Shown one piece after another: positions 56,793 through 64,000 of a stretch of DNA of 64,000 nucleotides (the stretch's first letter is position 1; each line of letters starts with the position of its first letter). The stretch lies in assembly GCF_001854885.1 (NCBI RefSeq), contig NZ_MDDV01000015.1:42216-106215 (forward strand), read 5' to 3'. A program made the position numbers and the translations under genes. Below the pieces are notes generated by a model. The model was not told where the DNA came from. It saw nothing but the letters and a program-made list of their open reading frames with translations, and searched no databases. The stretch comes from Ensifer sp. LCM 4579 (GTDB lineage: Bacteria > Pseudomonadota > Alphaproteobacteria > Rhizobiales > Rhizobiaceae).

Positions 56793-57788
56793 TCAGAGCT
56801 TCCTCAGCGCCACCGTTTCGGTGAGGTGGTTGGGCCCCTTCTGCAGGATGAGGTCGGCACGCGGTCGCGTTGGAAGGATGTTCTGGTGAAGGTTCTTCAG
56901 GTTGATGTTGTGCCAAAGGCCTTCGGCGATCGCCAAGGCCGCCTGCTCGCTGATCGTCGCATAGCGGTGGAAGAAGGATTGCGGGTTCTGGAAGGCCGTT
57001 TCGCGCAGGCGCATGAAGCGGCTCACATACCAGCTGTGGATGAGGCTTTCCTCAGCGTCGATATAGATGGAAAAGTCGAAGAAGTCGGAAACCATCGGCA
57101 CGATCTTGCCGTCGGCCGGCAGGTCGCGCGACTGCAGCACGTTGATCCCCTCGAAGATCAGGATGTCCGGCCGGTCGATGATCTGAAACTGGTCGGGAAT
57201 GACGTCATAGGTCAGATGCGAATAGGTCGGCGCCATGACGTTCGGCCGTCCGGCCTTGATCGCGGAGAGGAAGCGAAGCAGCGCTCCAATGTCGTAGCTC
57301 TCTGGGAAACCCTTGCGGTCCATCAAGCTTTCCCGCTGCAGGATCGCGTTGGGGTAGAGAAAGCCGTCTGTGGTGATGAGATCGACCTTCGGGCTCGACG
57401 GCCAGCGGGCGAGCAGTTCGGCAAGAATGCGGGCGGTCGTCGATTTGCCGACGGCGACGGAGCCGGCAATGCCGATGACGAACGGGGTCTTCGTTTCGTC
57501 CGACATGCTGAGGAAGCGCTTGCGTTGCTGAAACAGGATCTGCGACGCCTCGACATGGGCGGAAAGAAGCCGCGATAGCGACAGATAGATGCGGCGCACT
57601 TCGCCGAGATCGACCGGATCGTTGAGCGAGCGCAGCCGCTGTACCTCGTCGGCCGTCAGCGTCAGGGGCGTATCGGCGCGAAAGCGCGACCATTCCTCGG
57701 CGGAGAAGACGTGATAGGGCGAATACTCGCCCCCCTGTAGAATGCCCGGAATTTCCGCCGGCTCGGTGTCTTTCGCGGCGATGCTCAT
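56793..57788 (-). CDS. coaA: Pantothenate kinase (type I, CoaA)
   Basis: First, CoA-feedback-inhibited step of coenzyme A synthesis. The 331-residue protein has [15 protein letters not shown], the Walker [54 protein letters not shown], and [10 protein letters not shown]. Its ATG overlaps the hisE stop (ATGA), making it the distal gene of the his run. The coaA-his linkage is common in alphaproteobacteria. Confidence 0.95.
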   Translation of the reverse strand: MSIAAKDTEPAEIPGILQGGEYSPYHVFSAEEWSRFRADTPLTLTADEVQRLRSLNDPVDLGEVRRIYLSLSRLLSAHVEASQILFQQRKRFLSMSDETKTPFVIGIAGSVAVGKSTTARILAELLARWPSSPKVDLITTDGFLYPNAILQRESLMDRKGFPESYDIGALLRFLSAIKAGRPNVMAPTYSHLTYDVIPDQFQIIDRPDILIFEGINVLQSRDLPADGKIVPMVSDFFDFSIYIDAEESLIHSWYVSRFMRLRETAFQNPQSFFHRYATISEQAALAIAEGLWHNINLKNLHQNILPTRPRADLILQKGPNHLTETVALRKL

Positions 57789-58108
57789 GGATTCTGCCGG
57801 TTTGCCTTTTCCTGCAAGCCGGATTGCCCGGTCCGGCGCGCAAGTTCACTCATCACATCCTGCAACGGGACGGCGGCGATATTCAATACGACCATAAGAT
57901 GATAAAGGAGATCGGCACTCTCATCGACGAGATTCTTGCGGTCGTCGCTCAACGCCGCGATAACCGTTTCGACCGCTTCCTCTCCCAGTTTCTTCGCCGC
58001 CTTGTGCTGGCCGGCGGCGACCAGTTTGGCGGTCCAGGAGTCCTCCGGCGCCGCCGTGGCGCGGGTCGCGACGATCCGTTCGAGGTCGGAGAGCGTAAAT
58101 TCGGTCAT
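57785..58108 (-). CDS. hisE: Phosphoribosyl-ATP pyrophosphatase
   Basis: Second step of histidine synthesis (PR-ATP to PR-AMP). The 107-residue all-alpha protein has [49 protein letters not shown] and the metal-binding [13 protein letters not shown], typical of HisE/MazG-fold enzymes. It overlaps hisF and coaA by 4 bases each. HisI (cyclohydrolase) is not fused to it and lies outside the window. Confidence 0.95.
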   Translation of the reverse strand: MTEFTLSDLERIVATRATAAPEDSWTAKLVAAGQHKAAKKLGEEAVETVIAALSDDRKNLVDESADLLYHLMVVLNIAAVPLQDVMSELARRTGQSGLQEKANRQNP

Positions 58109-58902
58109 GACGGGCTCCCTCTGGGTTGGTCGAGCCGCATGGCGACGCCATGTTCGGCCATGTAGTGCTTGGCTTCGCCGATGCTGTAGGTACCAAAGTG
58201 AAAGATGGATGCCGCAAGCACGGCCGTCGCATGGCCGTCGCGGATCCCTTCGACGAGATGATCGAGCGTGCCGACGCCACCCGAAGCGATGACCGGCGCA
58301 CGCACGGCATCCGCAATCGCACGCGTAAGCGGGATGTCGTAGCCGGCTTTCGTGCCGTCGCGGTCCATCGAGGTCAGGAGGATTTCGCCGGCGCCGAGAT
58401 CGACGACCTTACGTGCGAATCCGATCGCGTCGATGCCCGTCGGCTGACGACCGCCATGGGTAAAGATCTCCCAACGATCTTCCTCGCCCGGCGCCGAGAC
58501 CTTTTTTGCGTCGATGGCGACGACGATGCACTGGTTGCCGAACTTGTCGGCGGCCTCGGCGACGAAATCCGGGTTCTTCACCGCCGCCGTGTTGATCGAC
58601 ACCTTGTCGGCGCCGGCAAGCAGGAGCTTGCGGATATCGGCCACCTGGCGCACGCCGCCACCGACCGTGAGCGGCATGAAGCATTGCTCGGCAGTGCGGG
58701 CGACGACGTCGAAGATCGTCTCGCGATTGTCCGACGAGGCGGTGATGTCGAGGAAGCAGAGCTCGTCGGCACCGGCCGCATCATAGGCTCTCGCCGCCTC
58801 GACCGGATCGCCTGCATCGATGAGGTCGACAAAGTTGACGCCCTTGACGACGCGGCCGTCCTTGACATCGAGGCAGGGAATTACGCGGGCTTTCAGGGTC
58901 AT
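58105..58902 (-). CDS. hisF: Imidazole glycerol phosphate synthase, cyclase subunit HisF
   Basis: Cyclase half of the glutamine-dependent synthase, partner of HisH. The 265-residue TIM barrel has the catalytic D11 ([17 protein letters not shown]) and the second catalytic aspartate in [14 protein letters not shown], the phosphate loops LTVGGGVR and [17 protein letters not shown], and [11 protein letters not shown]. It overlaps hisA and hisE by 4 bases. Confidence 0.96.
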   Translation of the reverse strand: MTLKARVIPCLDVKDGRVVKGVNFVDLIDAGDPVEAARAYDAAGADELCFLDITASSDNRETIFDVVARTAEQCFMPLTVGGGVRQVADIRKLLLAGADKVSINTAAVKNPDFVAEAADKFGNQCIVVAIDAKKVSAPGEEDRWEIFTHGGRQPTGIDAIGFARKVVDLGAGEILLTSMDRDGTKAGYDIPLTRAIADAVRAPVIASGGVGTLDHLVEGIRDGHATAVLAASIFHFGTYSIGEAKHYMAEHGVAMRLDQPRGSPS

Positions 58903-59645
58903 GGGTTCATCCCTTTTCGCGCTTCGCGGATCAGAGCCAGCGCCTCCTTCGGATCGATCCGCCCGTCATAGAGAGCCCGCCCGGAAATCGCCCCTTCGAG
59001 CTTGTGCGCGTCGGACTCCGTCATCCGGCGGATGTCGTCCATCGAGGCAAGGCCGCCGGAGGCGATCACCGGAATGGAAACGGCGTCGGCAAGCTTGAGG
59101 GTCGAGTCCCAGTTGATGCCGGTCAGGATGCCGTCGCGATCGATATCCGTATAGACGATCGCCGCAACGCCTGCCCCCTCGAACTTCTTCGCCAGCTCGA
59201 TCACGCCGAGTTCGGAGGCCTCCGCCCAGCCCTCGACGGCCACCTTGCCGCCCTTGGCATCGATGCCGACCGCAACCCGGCCCGGGAACTTGTGGCAGGC
59301 CTCGATCACCAGCGCGGGGTTGCGAACGGCAATCGTGCCGAGGATGACGCGGGCGAGCCCCCGCGAGAGCCAGTTCTCGATGTGGCCGAGCGTGCGGATG
59401 CCGCCGCCGAGCTGCACCGGATTGTGCGTGGCCCCGAGGATGGCGTCGACCGCGGCGCCGTTGACCGTCTCGCCGGCGAAGGCGCCGTTCAGGTCGACGA
59501 CGTGCAGCCATTCGAAGCCTTGCTCCTCGAAGGTGCGCGCCTGGGCGGCCGGATCGGTGTTGTAGACGGTCGCCTGTTCCATGTCGCCGAGCTTCAGACG
59601 CACGCATTGGCCGTCTTTGAGGTCGATGGCGGGAAAGAGAATCAT
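58899..59645 (-). CDS. hisA: ProFAR isomerase HisA
   Basis: Isomerises N'-formimino-AICAR ribonucleotide to the ribulosyl form. The 248-residue TIM barrel, homologous to HisF, has D8 in [18 protein letters not shown] and the second catalytic aspartate in [16 protein letters not shown], plus [17 protein letters not shown] and [17 protein letters not shown]. Start ATG at 59645; stop overlaps the hisF ATG by 4 bases. hisH ends 35 bases before it. Confidence 0.96.
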   Translation of the reverse strand: MILFPAIDLKDGQCVRLKLGDMEQATVYNTDPAAQARTFEEQGFEWLHVVDLNGAFAGETVNGAAVDAILGATHNPVQLGGGIRTLGHIENWLSRGLARVILGTIAVRNPALVIEACHKFPGRVAVGIDAKGGKVAVEGWAEASELGVIELAKKFEGAGVAAIVYTDIDRDGILTGINWDSTLKLADAVSIPVIASGGLASMDDIRRMTESDAHKLEGAISGRALYDGRIDPKEALALIREARKGMNP

Positions 59646-59680
59646 GAATTCGTCCGATCAGAAGGGGCGCAAGCGAAGCG

Positions 59681-60331
59681 TCACGGCTTCCAGCGCAGGA
59701 AATTCGAGATGAGAGAGAGGCCGAGCGCCTGGCTCTTTTCCGGATGGAATTGCGCGCCCGCCTTGTTGCCGTTGGCGACGAAGGCCGTTACCGGCCCGCC
59801 ATAGTCCGTGACGGCAACCACTTCCGCCTGCCTCGCGGCGGCCAAGTGGTAGGAATGCACGAAATAGGCATGCAGGCCGTTCTCGCCGGTCGGAATGCCT
59901 TCGAAGAGGGTATGAGGCCGGGTAAGCTGCAACGTGTTCCAGCCGATCTGCGGAATCTTCAGTGACGGATCGCACGGCTGCATTTCGACGACATCGCCGG
60001 GGATCCAGCCGAAGCCCCTGGTGATCGTCTTTTCGAGCCCGCGCGAGGACATGAGCTGCATGCCGACGCAGATGCCGAGGAAGGGCCGCCCGGCCGTCTC
60101 GACCGCCTGGGTCAAAGCCTCCTCCATGCCCGTGACGGCGGCGAGGCCCCGGCGGCAATCCGCATAGGCGCCGACGCCCGGCAGCACGATGCGATCGGCC
60201 GAGGCGACCCGCTCCGGCCGGTCCGTCAGTTCGATCTCCGCGGCAATGCCGGTTTCCCGCGCAGCCCGCTCGAAGGCCTTGGTGGCCGAGCGCAGGTTGC
60301 CCGATCCATAGTCAATGATGGCGACCCGCAT
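59681..60331 (-). CDS. hisH: Imidazole glycerol phosphate synthase, glutaminase subunit HisH
   Basis: Class I glutamine amidotransferase that feeds ammonia to HisF. The 216-residue protein starts [23 protein letters not shown] and has the nucleophilic cysteine in [11 protein letters not shown] and the catalytic His-Glu in [16 protein letters not shown] at 60331 overlaps the last base of the upstream DUF2628 stop; the frame is open further (to 60811) only because it runs through that gene. Confidence 0.95.
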   Translation of the reverse strand: MRVAIIDYGSGNLRSATKAFERAARETGIAAEIELTDRPERVASADRIVLPGVGAYADCRRGLAAVTGMEEALTQAVETAGRPFLGICVGMQLMSSRGLEKTITRGFGWIPGDVVEMQPCDPSLKIPQIGWNTLQLTRPHTLFEGIPTGENGLHAYFVHSYHLAAARQAEVVAVTDYGGPVTAFVANGNKAGAQFHPEKSQALGLSLISNFLRWKP

Positions 60332-60801
60332 CAGCGCTCTCCATAGGATTCGAAGAAGTCGGGCCCGGTAGAATTCCCCGTCCGTCCCTTTCCGGACCAG
60401 GTCGCCGACTGCAACGGCGTTGCTTTCTCGCCTTGCCCGGCCGCGCCCGAGTAATAGATCCGCTCCGCCGTCTCGAGGTCTTGCGCCGGAACGATCCTGC
60501 GCAGCGTCCAGTCCTTGGCCGAGAGCAGCCCGGCTACGACAAGCGGCCCCTCGAGCGAGACCAGCAGGCTGAGCGCAAGGTGCATGAGGAACGCGGGGAC
60601 GAAGCCGCCGGGGAAGGTCGAGAGGGAGATTAACAGAATCTGCAAGACGGCAACCGGGATTCCGAGGAGCCATGCCCGTTTGGCGAACAGCCAGAGCGCG
60701 GGGAAGAAGAAGGCGGTCCAGGAAAAGCCGTCGGCGACGAACCGCGCCCTTTCGTCGTCGGCGGCGGCACCCGGCGGGGTCATGATGAGATAGGAGGCCA
60801 T
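60331..60801 (-). CDS. DUF2628 membrane protein inside the his operon
   Basis: A 156-residue protein with about three hydrophobic segments: [64 protein letters not shown]. The F-x-W-x-A-F-F-F-P-x-x-W motif near the start is typical of DUF2628 proteins, whose function is unknown. The C-terminal 45 residues are polar. It sits between hisB and hisH, 27 bases after hisB, and its stop shares one base with the hisH start; this insertion in the his run is found in rhizobia (from memory). A role in histidine synthesis is not implied by its sequence. Confidence 0.85.
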   Translation of the reverse strand: MASYLIMTPPGAAADDERARFVADGFSWTAFFFPALWLFAKRAWLLGIPVAVLQILLISLSTFPGGFVPAFLMHLALSLLVSLEGPLVVAGLLSAKDWTLRRIVPAQDLETAERIYYSGAAGQGEKATPLQSATWSGKGRTGNSTGPDFFESYGER

Positions 60802-60828
60802 GGGTCTTCAAGCCAGTATTTAGCCGGC

Positions 60829-61437
60829 TCAGGCGAGCGTCCCCTTGGTCGAGGGAACGCGTCCGGCCTGGCGCGGGTCGATTTCGGTTGCCGTGCGAAG
60901 CGCGCGGGCGACGGATTTGAAGCAGGTCTCGGCGATGTGGTGATTGTTTGCGCCGTAGATGTTCTGCACATGCAGCGTGATGCCGGCATGCTGGGCAAGC
61001 GCCTGGAAGAACTCGCGTACGAGTTCCGTGTCGAAGGTGCCGATCTTCGGCGAAGAGAAAGGAACGTTCCAGACGAGGAACGGCCGTCCCGAGACATCGA
61101 CGGCGGCGCGCGTCATCGTCTCGTCCATGGCGAGGTCGATCGAGGCGTAGCGTGTAATGCCGCGACGGCCCCCCAGCGCCTTGGCGATCGCCTGGCCGAT
61201 GGCAATGCCCGTATCCTCGACGGTGTGGTGGTCGTCGACATGCAGGTCACCCTCTGTCCTGATTTCCATGTCGATCAGCGAATGGCGCGCAAGCTGATCC
61301 AGCATATGATCGAAGAAGCCGACCCCCGTCGCGATCTTCGATAGGCCCGTTCCGTCGATATTGACGGAGACGGAGACGTCCGTTTCGTTCGTCTTTCGCG
61401 AAACCTGACCGGTTCGGCTGGGCATGACGTCTGCCAT
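60829..61437 (-). CDS. hisB: Imidazoleglycerol-phosphate dehydratase
   Basis: Dehydrates imidazoleglycerol phosphate in histidine synthesis. The 202-residue monofunctional protein has [34 protein letters not shown] and the paired manganese-binding motifs [12 protein letters not shown] and [16 protein letters not shown] at 61437 follows AGGAGAG; a GTG eight codons upstream at 61461 is a less likely alternative. No phosphatase domain is fused, unlike E. coli HisB. First gene of the run hisB-DUF2628-hisHAFE-coaA. Confidence 0.95.
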   Translation of the reverse strand: MADVMPSRTGQVSRKTNETDVSVSVNIDGTGLSKIATGVGFFDHMLDQLARHSLIDMEIRTEGDLHVDDHHTVEDTGIAIGQAIAKALGGRRGITRYASIDLAMDETMTRAAVDVSGRPFLVWNVPFSSPKIGTFDTELVREFFQALAQHAGITLHVQNIYGANNHHIAETCFKSVARALRTATEIDPRQAGRVPSTKGTLA

Positions 61438-61839
61438 CAGGCTCTCCTGTCTGCGCTGCACCTAGGCAACGGCTATCCAATACTCGCGGAGCGGAGAGCG
61501 GGTAAAACGCTCCGATGGGTGCCCGTTCCGTCTGCTGCCCGTTTTCCTGAAGCGATCTCTATTCAAGAAAAAACATGCAGCGATTCAAGTGCTACAGCGA
61601 CCTTTGCGCGTCTGACAAGAGGCGCGGCGCCATAAGAGCCGCTCCATATCAGGCGGGGCCCGAAATATCCAGAACTGCAACGGAAATTAGCTTGCTCCGG
61701 CCCGCATGCGAAGCCACGGAGGTGATGACGGAGGGGGCGCATTTGCAATTGTGGCGAGCCGACTTACATAGTCCCCAAGCAACCAGGCTCGTGTCGGGCC
61801 GCAACGCCTCGGATCCGCGGGGCCAACAGGTAGTTTCTC
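61438..61839. other. Divergent hisB / hslV control region
   Basis: A gap of about 400 bases without a gene. It holds a RIME-like repeat (61570-61632). Upstream of hslV, TTTGCAA (61742-61748) and CTTACAT (61763-61769), 14 bases apart, loosely resemble an alphaproteobacterial RpoH heat-shock promoter, expected for hslVU, but the match is weak. The hisB promoter was not identified. Confidence 0.45.
61570..61632. repeat. RIME-like repeat, partial copy
   Basis: AAAACATGCAG, then CAAGTGCTACAGCGACC, then GCGCGTCT (61606-61613) opposite AGAGGCGC (61618-61625), one mismatch from a perfect arm. This matches the central part of the copy at 55161-55268 read in the other direction. It lies in the hisB-hslV gap. 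Confidence 0.7.
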
Positions 61840-62397
61840 ATGAGCGAACACAATCCCTACGGAACGATGCACGCGACCACCATCATCACGGTGCGCAAGG
61901 GCGGCAAGGTGGTGATGGCCGGCGACGGCCAGGTCAGCCTTGGCCAGACGATCATGAAGGGCAATGCGCGCAAGGTCCGTCGTCTGTCGAAGGGCGACGT
62001 GATCGCCGGCTTCGCCGGCGCAACGGCGGATGCTTTCACGCTTCTCGAACGCCTCGAAGCGAAGCTTGAACAGTATCCTGACCAGCTGATGCGCGCGGCC
62101 GTGGAACTGGCCAAGGATTGGCGGACCAACAAGTATCTGCGCAACCTCGAGGCCATGATGCTGGTTGCCGACAGGACGGTGACGCTGGCGATCACCGGCA
62201 ATGGCGATGTGCTCGAGCCGGAGCACGGGACGATCGCCATCGGTTCCGGCGGGAATTACGCGCTTGCGGCCGCGCGCGCCCTGATGGACAGTGACAAGTC
62301 CGCGGAAGAGGTTGCCCGGCGTGCGCTGGAAATCGCCGGCGACATCTGTGTCTATACCAACCACAGCATCGTTGTGGAGACATTGGATGCCGACTGA
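61840..62397 (+). CDS. hslV: ATP-dependent protease subunit HslV (ClpQ)
   Basis: Proteolytic core of the HslVU protease, a proteasome-like dodecamer. The 185-residue precursor [36 protein letters not shown] exposes T13 as the N-terminal nucleophile after processing; [17 protein letters not shown] and [16 protein letters not shown] are characteristic. The alphaproteobacterial form usually has such a short propeptide. The gene overlaps the acetyltransferase gene by 11 bases, and that in turn the hslU start, so the protease and an enzyme of another kind are co-translated. Confidence 0.95.
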   Translation: MSEHNPYGTMHATTIITVRKGGKVVMAGDGQVSLGQTIMKGNARKVRRLSKGDVIAGFAGATADAFTLLERLEAKLEQYPDQLMRAAVELAKDWRTNKYLRNLEAMMLVADRTVTLAITGNGDVLEPEHGTIAIGSGGNYALAAARALMDSDKSAEEVARRALEIAGDICVYTNHSIVVETLDAD

Positions 62398-62905
62398 CCG
62401 GGCAGAGTTGAGTTTCGAGCCGGTGGCCGAGCGCCACCTGCCGACGCTCCTTGCTTGGCTGTCGGAGCCGCATGTCCGCCAATGGTGGGGCAACCCGGAT
62501 GTGGAACTCGGATCGATCCGCGACGGTTGCGAGAGTGGCGAGATCGATGGTTTCATCTTCCATATCGGAGGTGAGCCGGCCGGTTACATCCAATCCTGGA
62601 TCCCCTCGCAATATGACGAGGAACCCTGGGCAAAGGAATTGTCGGCCGACACGCCCGGCGTCGACATTCTCGTCGGCCCGCCCGAAATGACCGGCAAGGG
62701 CGTCGCGGCGCTCGCGCTCCGATCCTTCGCGGCAAGGCTGTTCGAGAAAGGTGCCAGGCGGATCGTCATCGACCCGGATGCCGGCAATCACCGCGCGGTC
62801 AGAGCCTATACGAAGGCTGGTTTCGTGCCCTTCGGCGAATGGATAGACGAGTCCGGCCGGACACTCCTGATGGAGCTGACGCGGACCGAGTTTGAGAGGA
62901 ATTGA
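62387..62905 (+). CDS. GNAT acetyltransferase between hslV and hslU
   Basis: A 172-residue N-acetyltransferase of the aminoglycoside 6'-acetyltransferase/IucB-like type: [28 protein letters not shown] (residues 8-35) at the start, [29 protein letters not shown] with a G-x-G-x-A acetyl-CoA loop ([10 protein letters not shown]), and the C-terminal [22 protein letters not shown]. It starts 11 bases before the hslV stop and its TGA overlaps the hslU ATG by one base. Acetyl acceptor unknown; resistance to aminoglycosides is only a family association. Its insertion in hslVU is known in some rhizobia (from memory). Confidence 0.86.
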   Translation: MPTDRAELSFEPVAERHLPTLLAWLSEPHVRQWWGNPDVELGSIRDGCESGEIDGFIFHIGGEPAGYIQSWIPSQYDEEPWAKELSADTPGVDILVGPPEMTGKGVAALALRSFAARLFEKGARRIVIDPDAGNHRAVRAYTKAGFVPFGEWIDESGRTLLMELTRTEFERN

Positions 62906-64000
62906 TGACTAACTTTTCACCCAGAGAAATCGTATCGGAGCTCGACCGCTACATCATCGGCCAGAAGGACGCGAAGCGCGCGGTGGCGATCGCGCTGCGT
63001 AACCGCTGGCGCCGCCAGCAGCTCAGCGACGAGCTGCGCGACGAAGTCATGCCGAAGAATATCCTGATGATCGGCCCGACCGGTGTCGGCAAGACGGAGA
63101 TTTCGCGCCGTCTCGCCAAGCTCGCCGGCGCCCCTTTCATCAAGGTGGAGGCCACCAAGTTCACCGAAGTCGGTTATGTCGGCCGCGACGTCGAGCAGAT
63201 CGTGCGCGATCTTGTGGAGGTCGGCATCGCGCTCGTGCGCGAGAAGAGGCGCGCCGAGGTGAAGGCCAAGGCGCATCAGAATGCGGAAGAGCGGGTGCTG
63301 GATGCGCTCGTCGGCGCGACGGCCTCTCCGGCAACGCGCGATTCCTTCCGCAAGAAGCTGCGCGCCAACGAGCTCGACGACAAGGAGATCGAGATCGACA
63401 TTGCCGATGCGGGCATGCCGGGCACGTTGGAAATCCCGGGCATGCCTGGTGCCAATATCGGCGTGTTGAACCTGTCGGAAATGTTCGGCAAGGCACTCGG
63501 CGGCAGGACGAAGAAGGTCAAGACGACGGTCAAGGAGTCCTACGGGATTCTGATCAACGACGAGTCCGACAAGCTGCTCGACAACGAACAGATCCAGCGC
63601 GAGGCGGTCGCCGCGGCCGAAAATGACGGAATCGTTTTCCTCGACGAGGTCGACAAGATCGCGACCCGCGAGGGCGGTTTCGGCGCCGGCGTTTCGCGCG
63701 AAGGCGTCCAGCGGGACCTGCTGCCGCTGGTCGAAGGCACGACGGTTGCGACGAAATACGGGCCGGTGAAGACGGACCATATCCTCTTCATAGCGTCCGG
63801 CGCCTTCCATGTGTCGAAACCGTCGGATCTGCTGCCTGAGCTGCAGGGCCGTCTGCCGATCCGGGTCGAACTGCGCGCTTTGACAAAGGAGGACTTCCGC
63901 CGCATCCTGACGGAGACAGAGGCCAGTCTCATCCGCCAGTACAAGGCGCTGCTCGAGACGGAGGGCGTGATCCTGGACTTCACCGAGGATGCGATCGATG
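62905..64000 (+). CDS. hslU: ATP-dependent protease ATPase subunit HslU (ClpY), cut by window edge
   Basis: AAA+ unfoldase that feeds Hsl[41 protein letters not shown] is the standard start; Walker [10 protein letters not shown] is at residues 57-65, the pore loop [16 protein letters not shown] follows, then the I domain (about 105-235), and Walker [16 protein letters not shown]. The visible 365 codons end in FTEDAID; the family has about 435 residues, so roughly 70 C-terminal residues are missing off the right edge. Confidence 0.95.
   Translation, partial: MTNFSPREIVSELDRYIIGQKDAKRAVAIALRNRWRRQQLSDELRDEVMPKNILMIGPTGVGKTEISRRLAKLAGAPFIKVEATKFTEVGYVGRDVEQIVRDLVEVGIALVREKRRAEVKAKAHQNAEERVLDALVGATASPATRDSFRKKLRANELDDKEIEIDIADAGMPGTLEIPGMPGANIGVLNLSEMFGKALGGRTKKVKTTVKESYGILINDESDKLLDNEQIQREAVAAAENDGIVFLDEVDKIATREGGFGAGVSREGVQRDLLPLVEGTTVATKYGPVKTDHILFIASGAFHVSKPSDLLPELQGRLPIRVELRALTKEDFRRILTETEASLIRQYKALLETEGVILDFTEDAID

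Overview
The window is a contiguous piece of an alphaproteobacterial chromosome. Everything points to the Rhizobiaceae, most likely Sinorhizobium/Ensifer. The pointers are high GC with dense 4-bp ATGA gene overlaps, the gene order rho-hemJ-hemE-origin, the short HPr kinase next to an ExoS/ChvG-ChvI two-component pair, PhaZ, a tyrosine-bearing DivL-like kinase, and several RIME-like intergenic palindromes. No phage, insertion sequence, CRISPR array, tRNA or rRNA gene was recognised. rho is cut by the left edge and hslU by the right edge.

Layout. 1-2570: rho (partial), hemJ and hemE on the minus strand. 2571-2961: an AT-rich gap with inverted DnaA boxes and GANTC sites beside hemE, interpreted as the chromosomal replication origin; near-consensus ParB sites (parS) lie at 4498 and 55141, and a weaker one at 913. 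2962-6812: ppsR, maf, aroE, coaE and dnaQ on the plus strand. 6909-13713: secB and fxsA (minus), then timA-like, mltA-like, smr, an XRE regulator and gyrB (plus). 13790-16135: a nitroreductase (minus) and a gabD-like aldehyde dehydrogenase (plus).

16288-26667 is the accessory-looking part: a sugar-acid catabolic locus with an HpaI-type aldolase, a GntR regulator with two winged helices, a UxaA-family dehydratase, an aldo/keto reductase of the L-fucose dehydrogenase type, a sugar ABC importer, a zinc alcohol dehydrogenase and a fuconolactonase-like amidohydrolase. Together with the upstream aldehyde dehydrogenase the enzymes can be ordered into a non-phosphorylating L-fucose (or related L-sugar) route ending in pyruvate and lactate.

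26896-35530: phaZ, a DUF2852 protein, a YgjP-type metallopeptidase, trpFBA-accD-folC, and trxA (minus). 35618-47079 (minus): divL-like kinase, a TsaE-AmgK fusion, murU, addB and addA, so tRNA modification, wall recycling, recombination and cell-cycle signalling share one run. 47427-53188 (minus): chvI, exoS/chvG, hprK, EIIA, HPr and ahcY; divergent from chvI lies pckA. 55455-56690: arfB and alkB. 56793-61437 (minus): hisB, a DUF2628 protein, hisH, hisA, hisF, hisE and coaA in one tight run. 61840-64000: hslV, a GNAT acetyltransferase and hslU.

Most of the window is core genome. The parts most worth attention are the origin/parS architecture, the L-fucose-type locus with its tandem-winged-helix regulator and divergent operator, the DivL-like pseudokinase, the TsaE-AmgK fusion beside MurU, and a RIME-like repeat sitting inside what looks like the pckA terminator.
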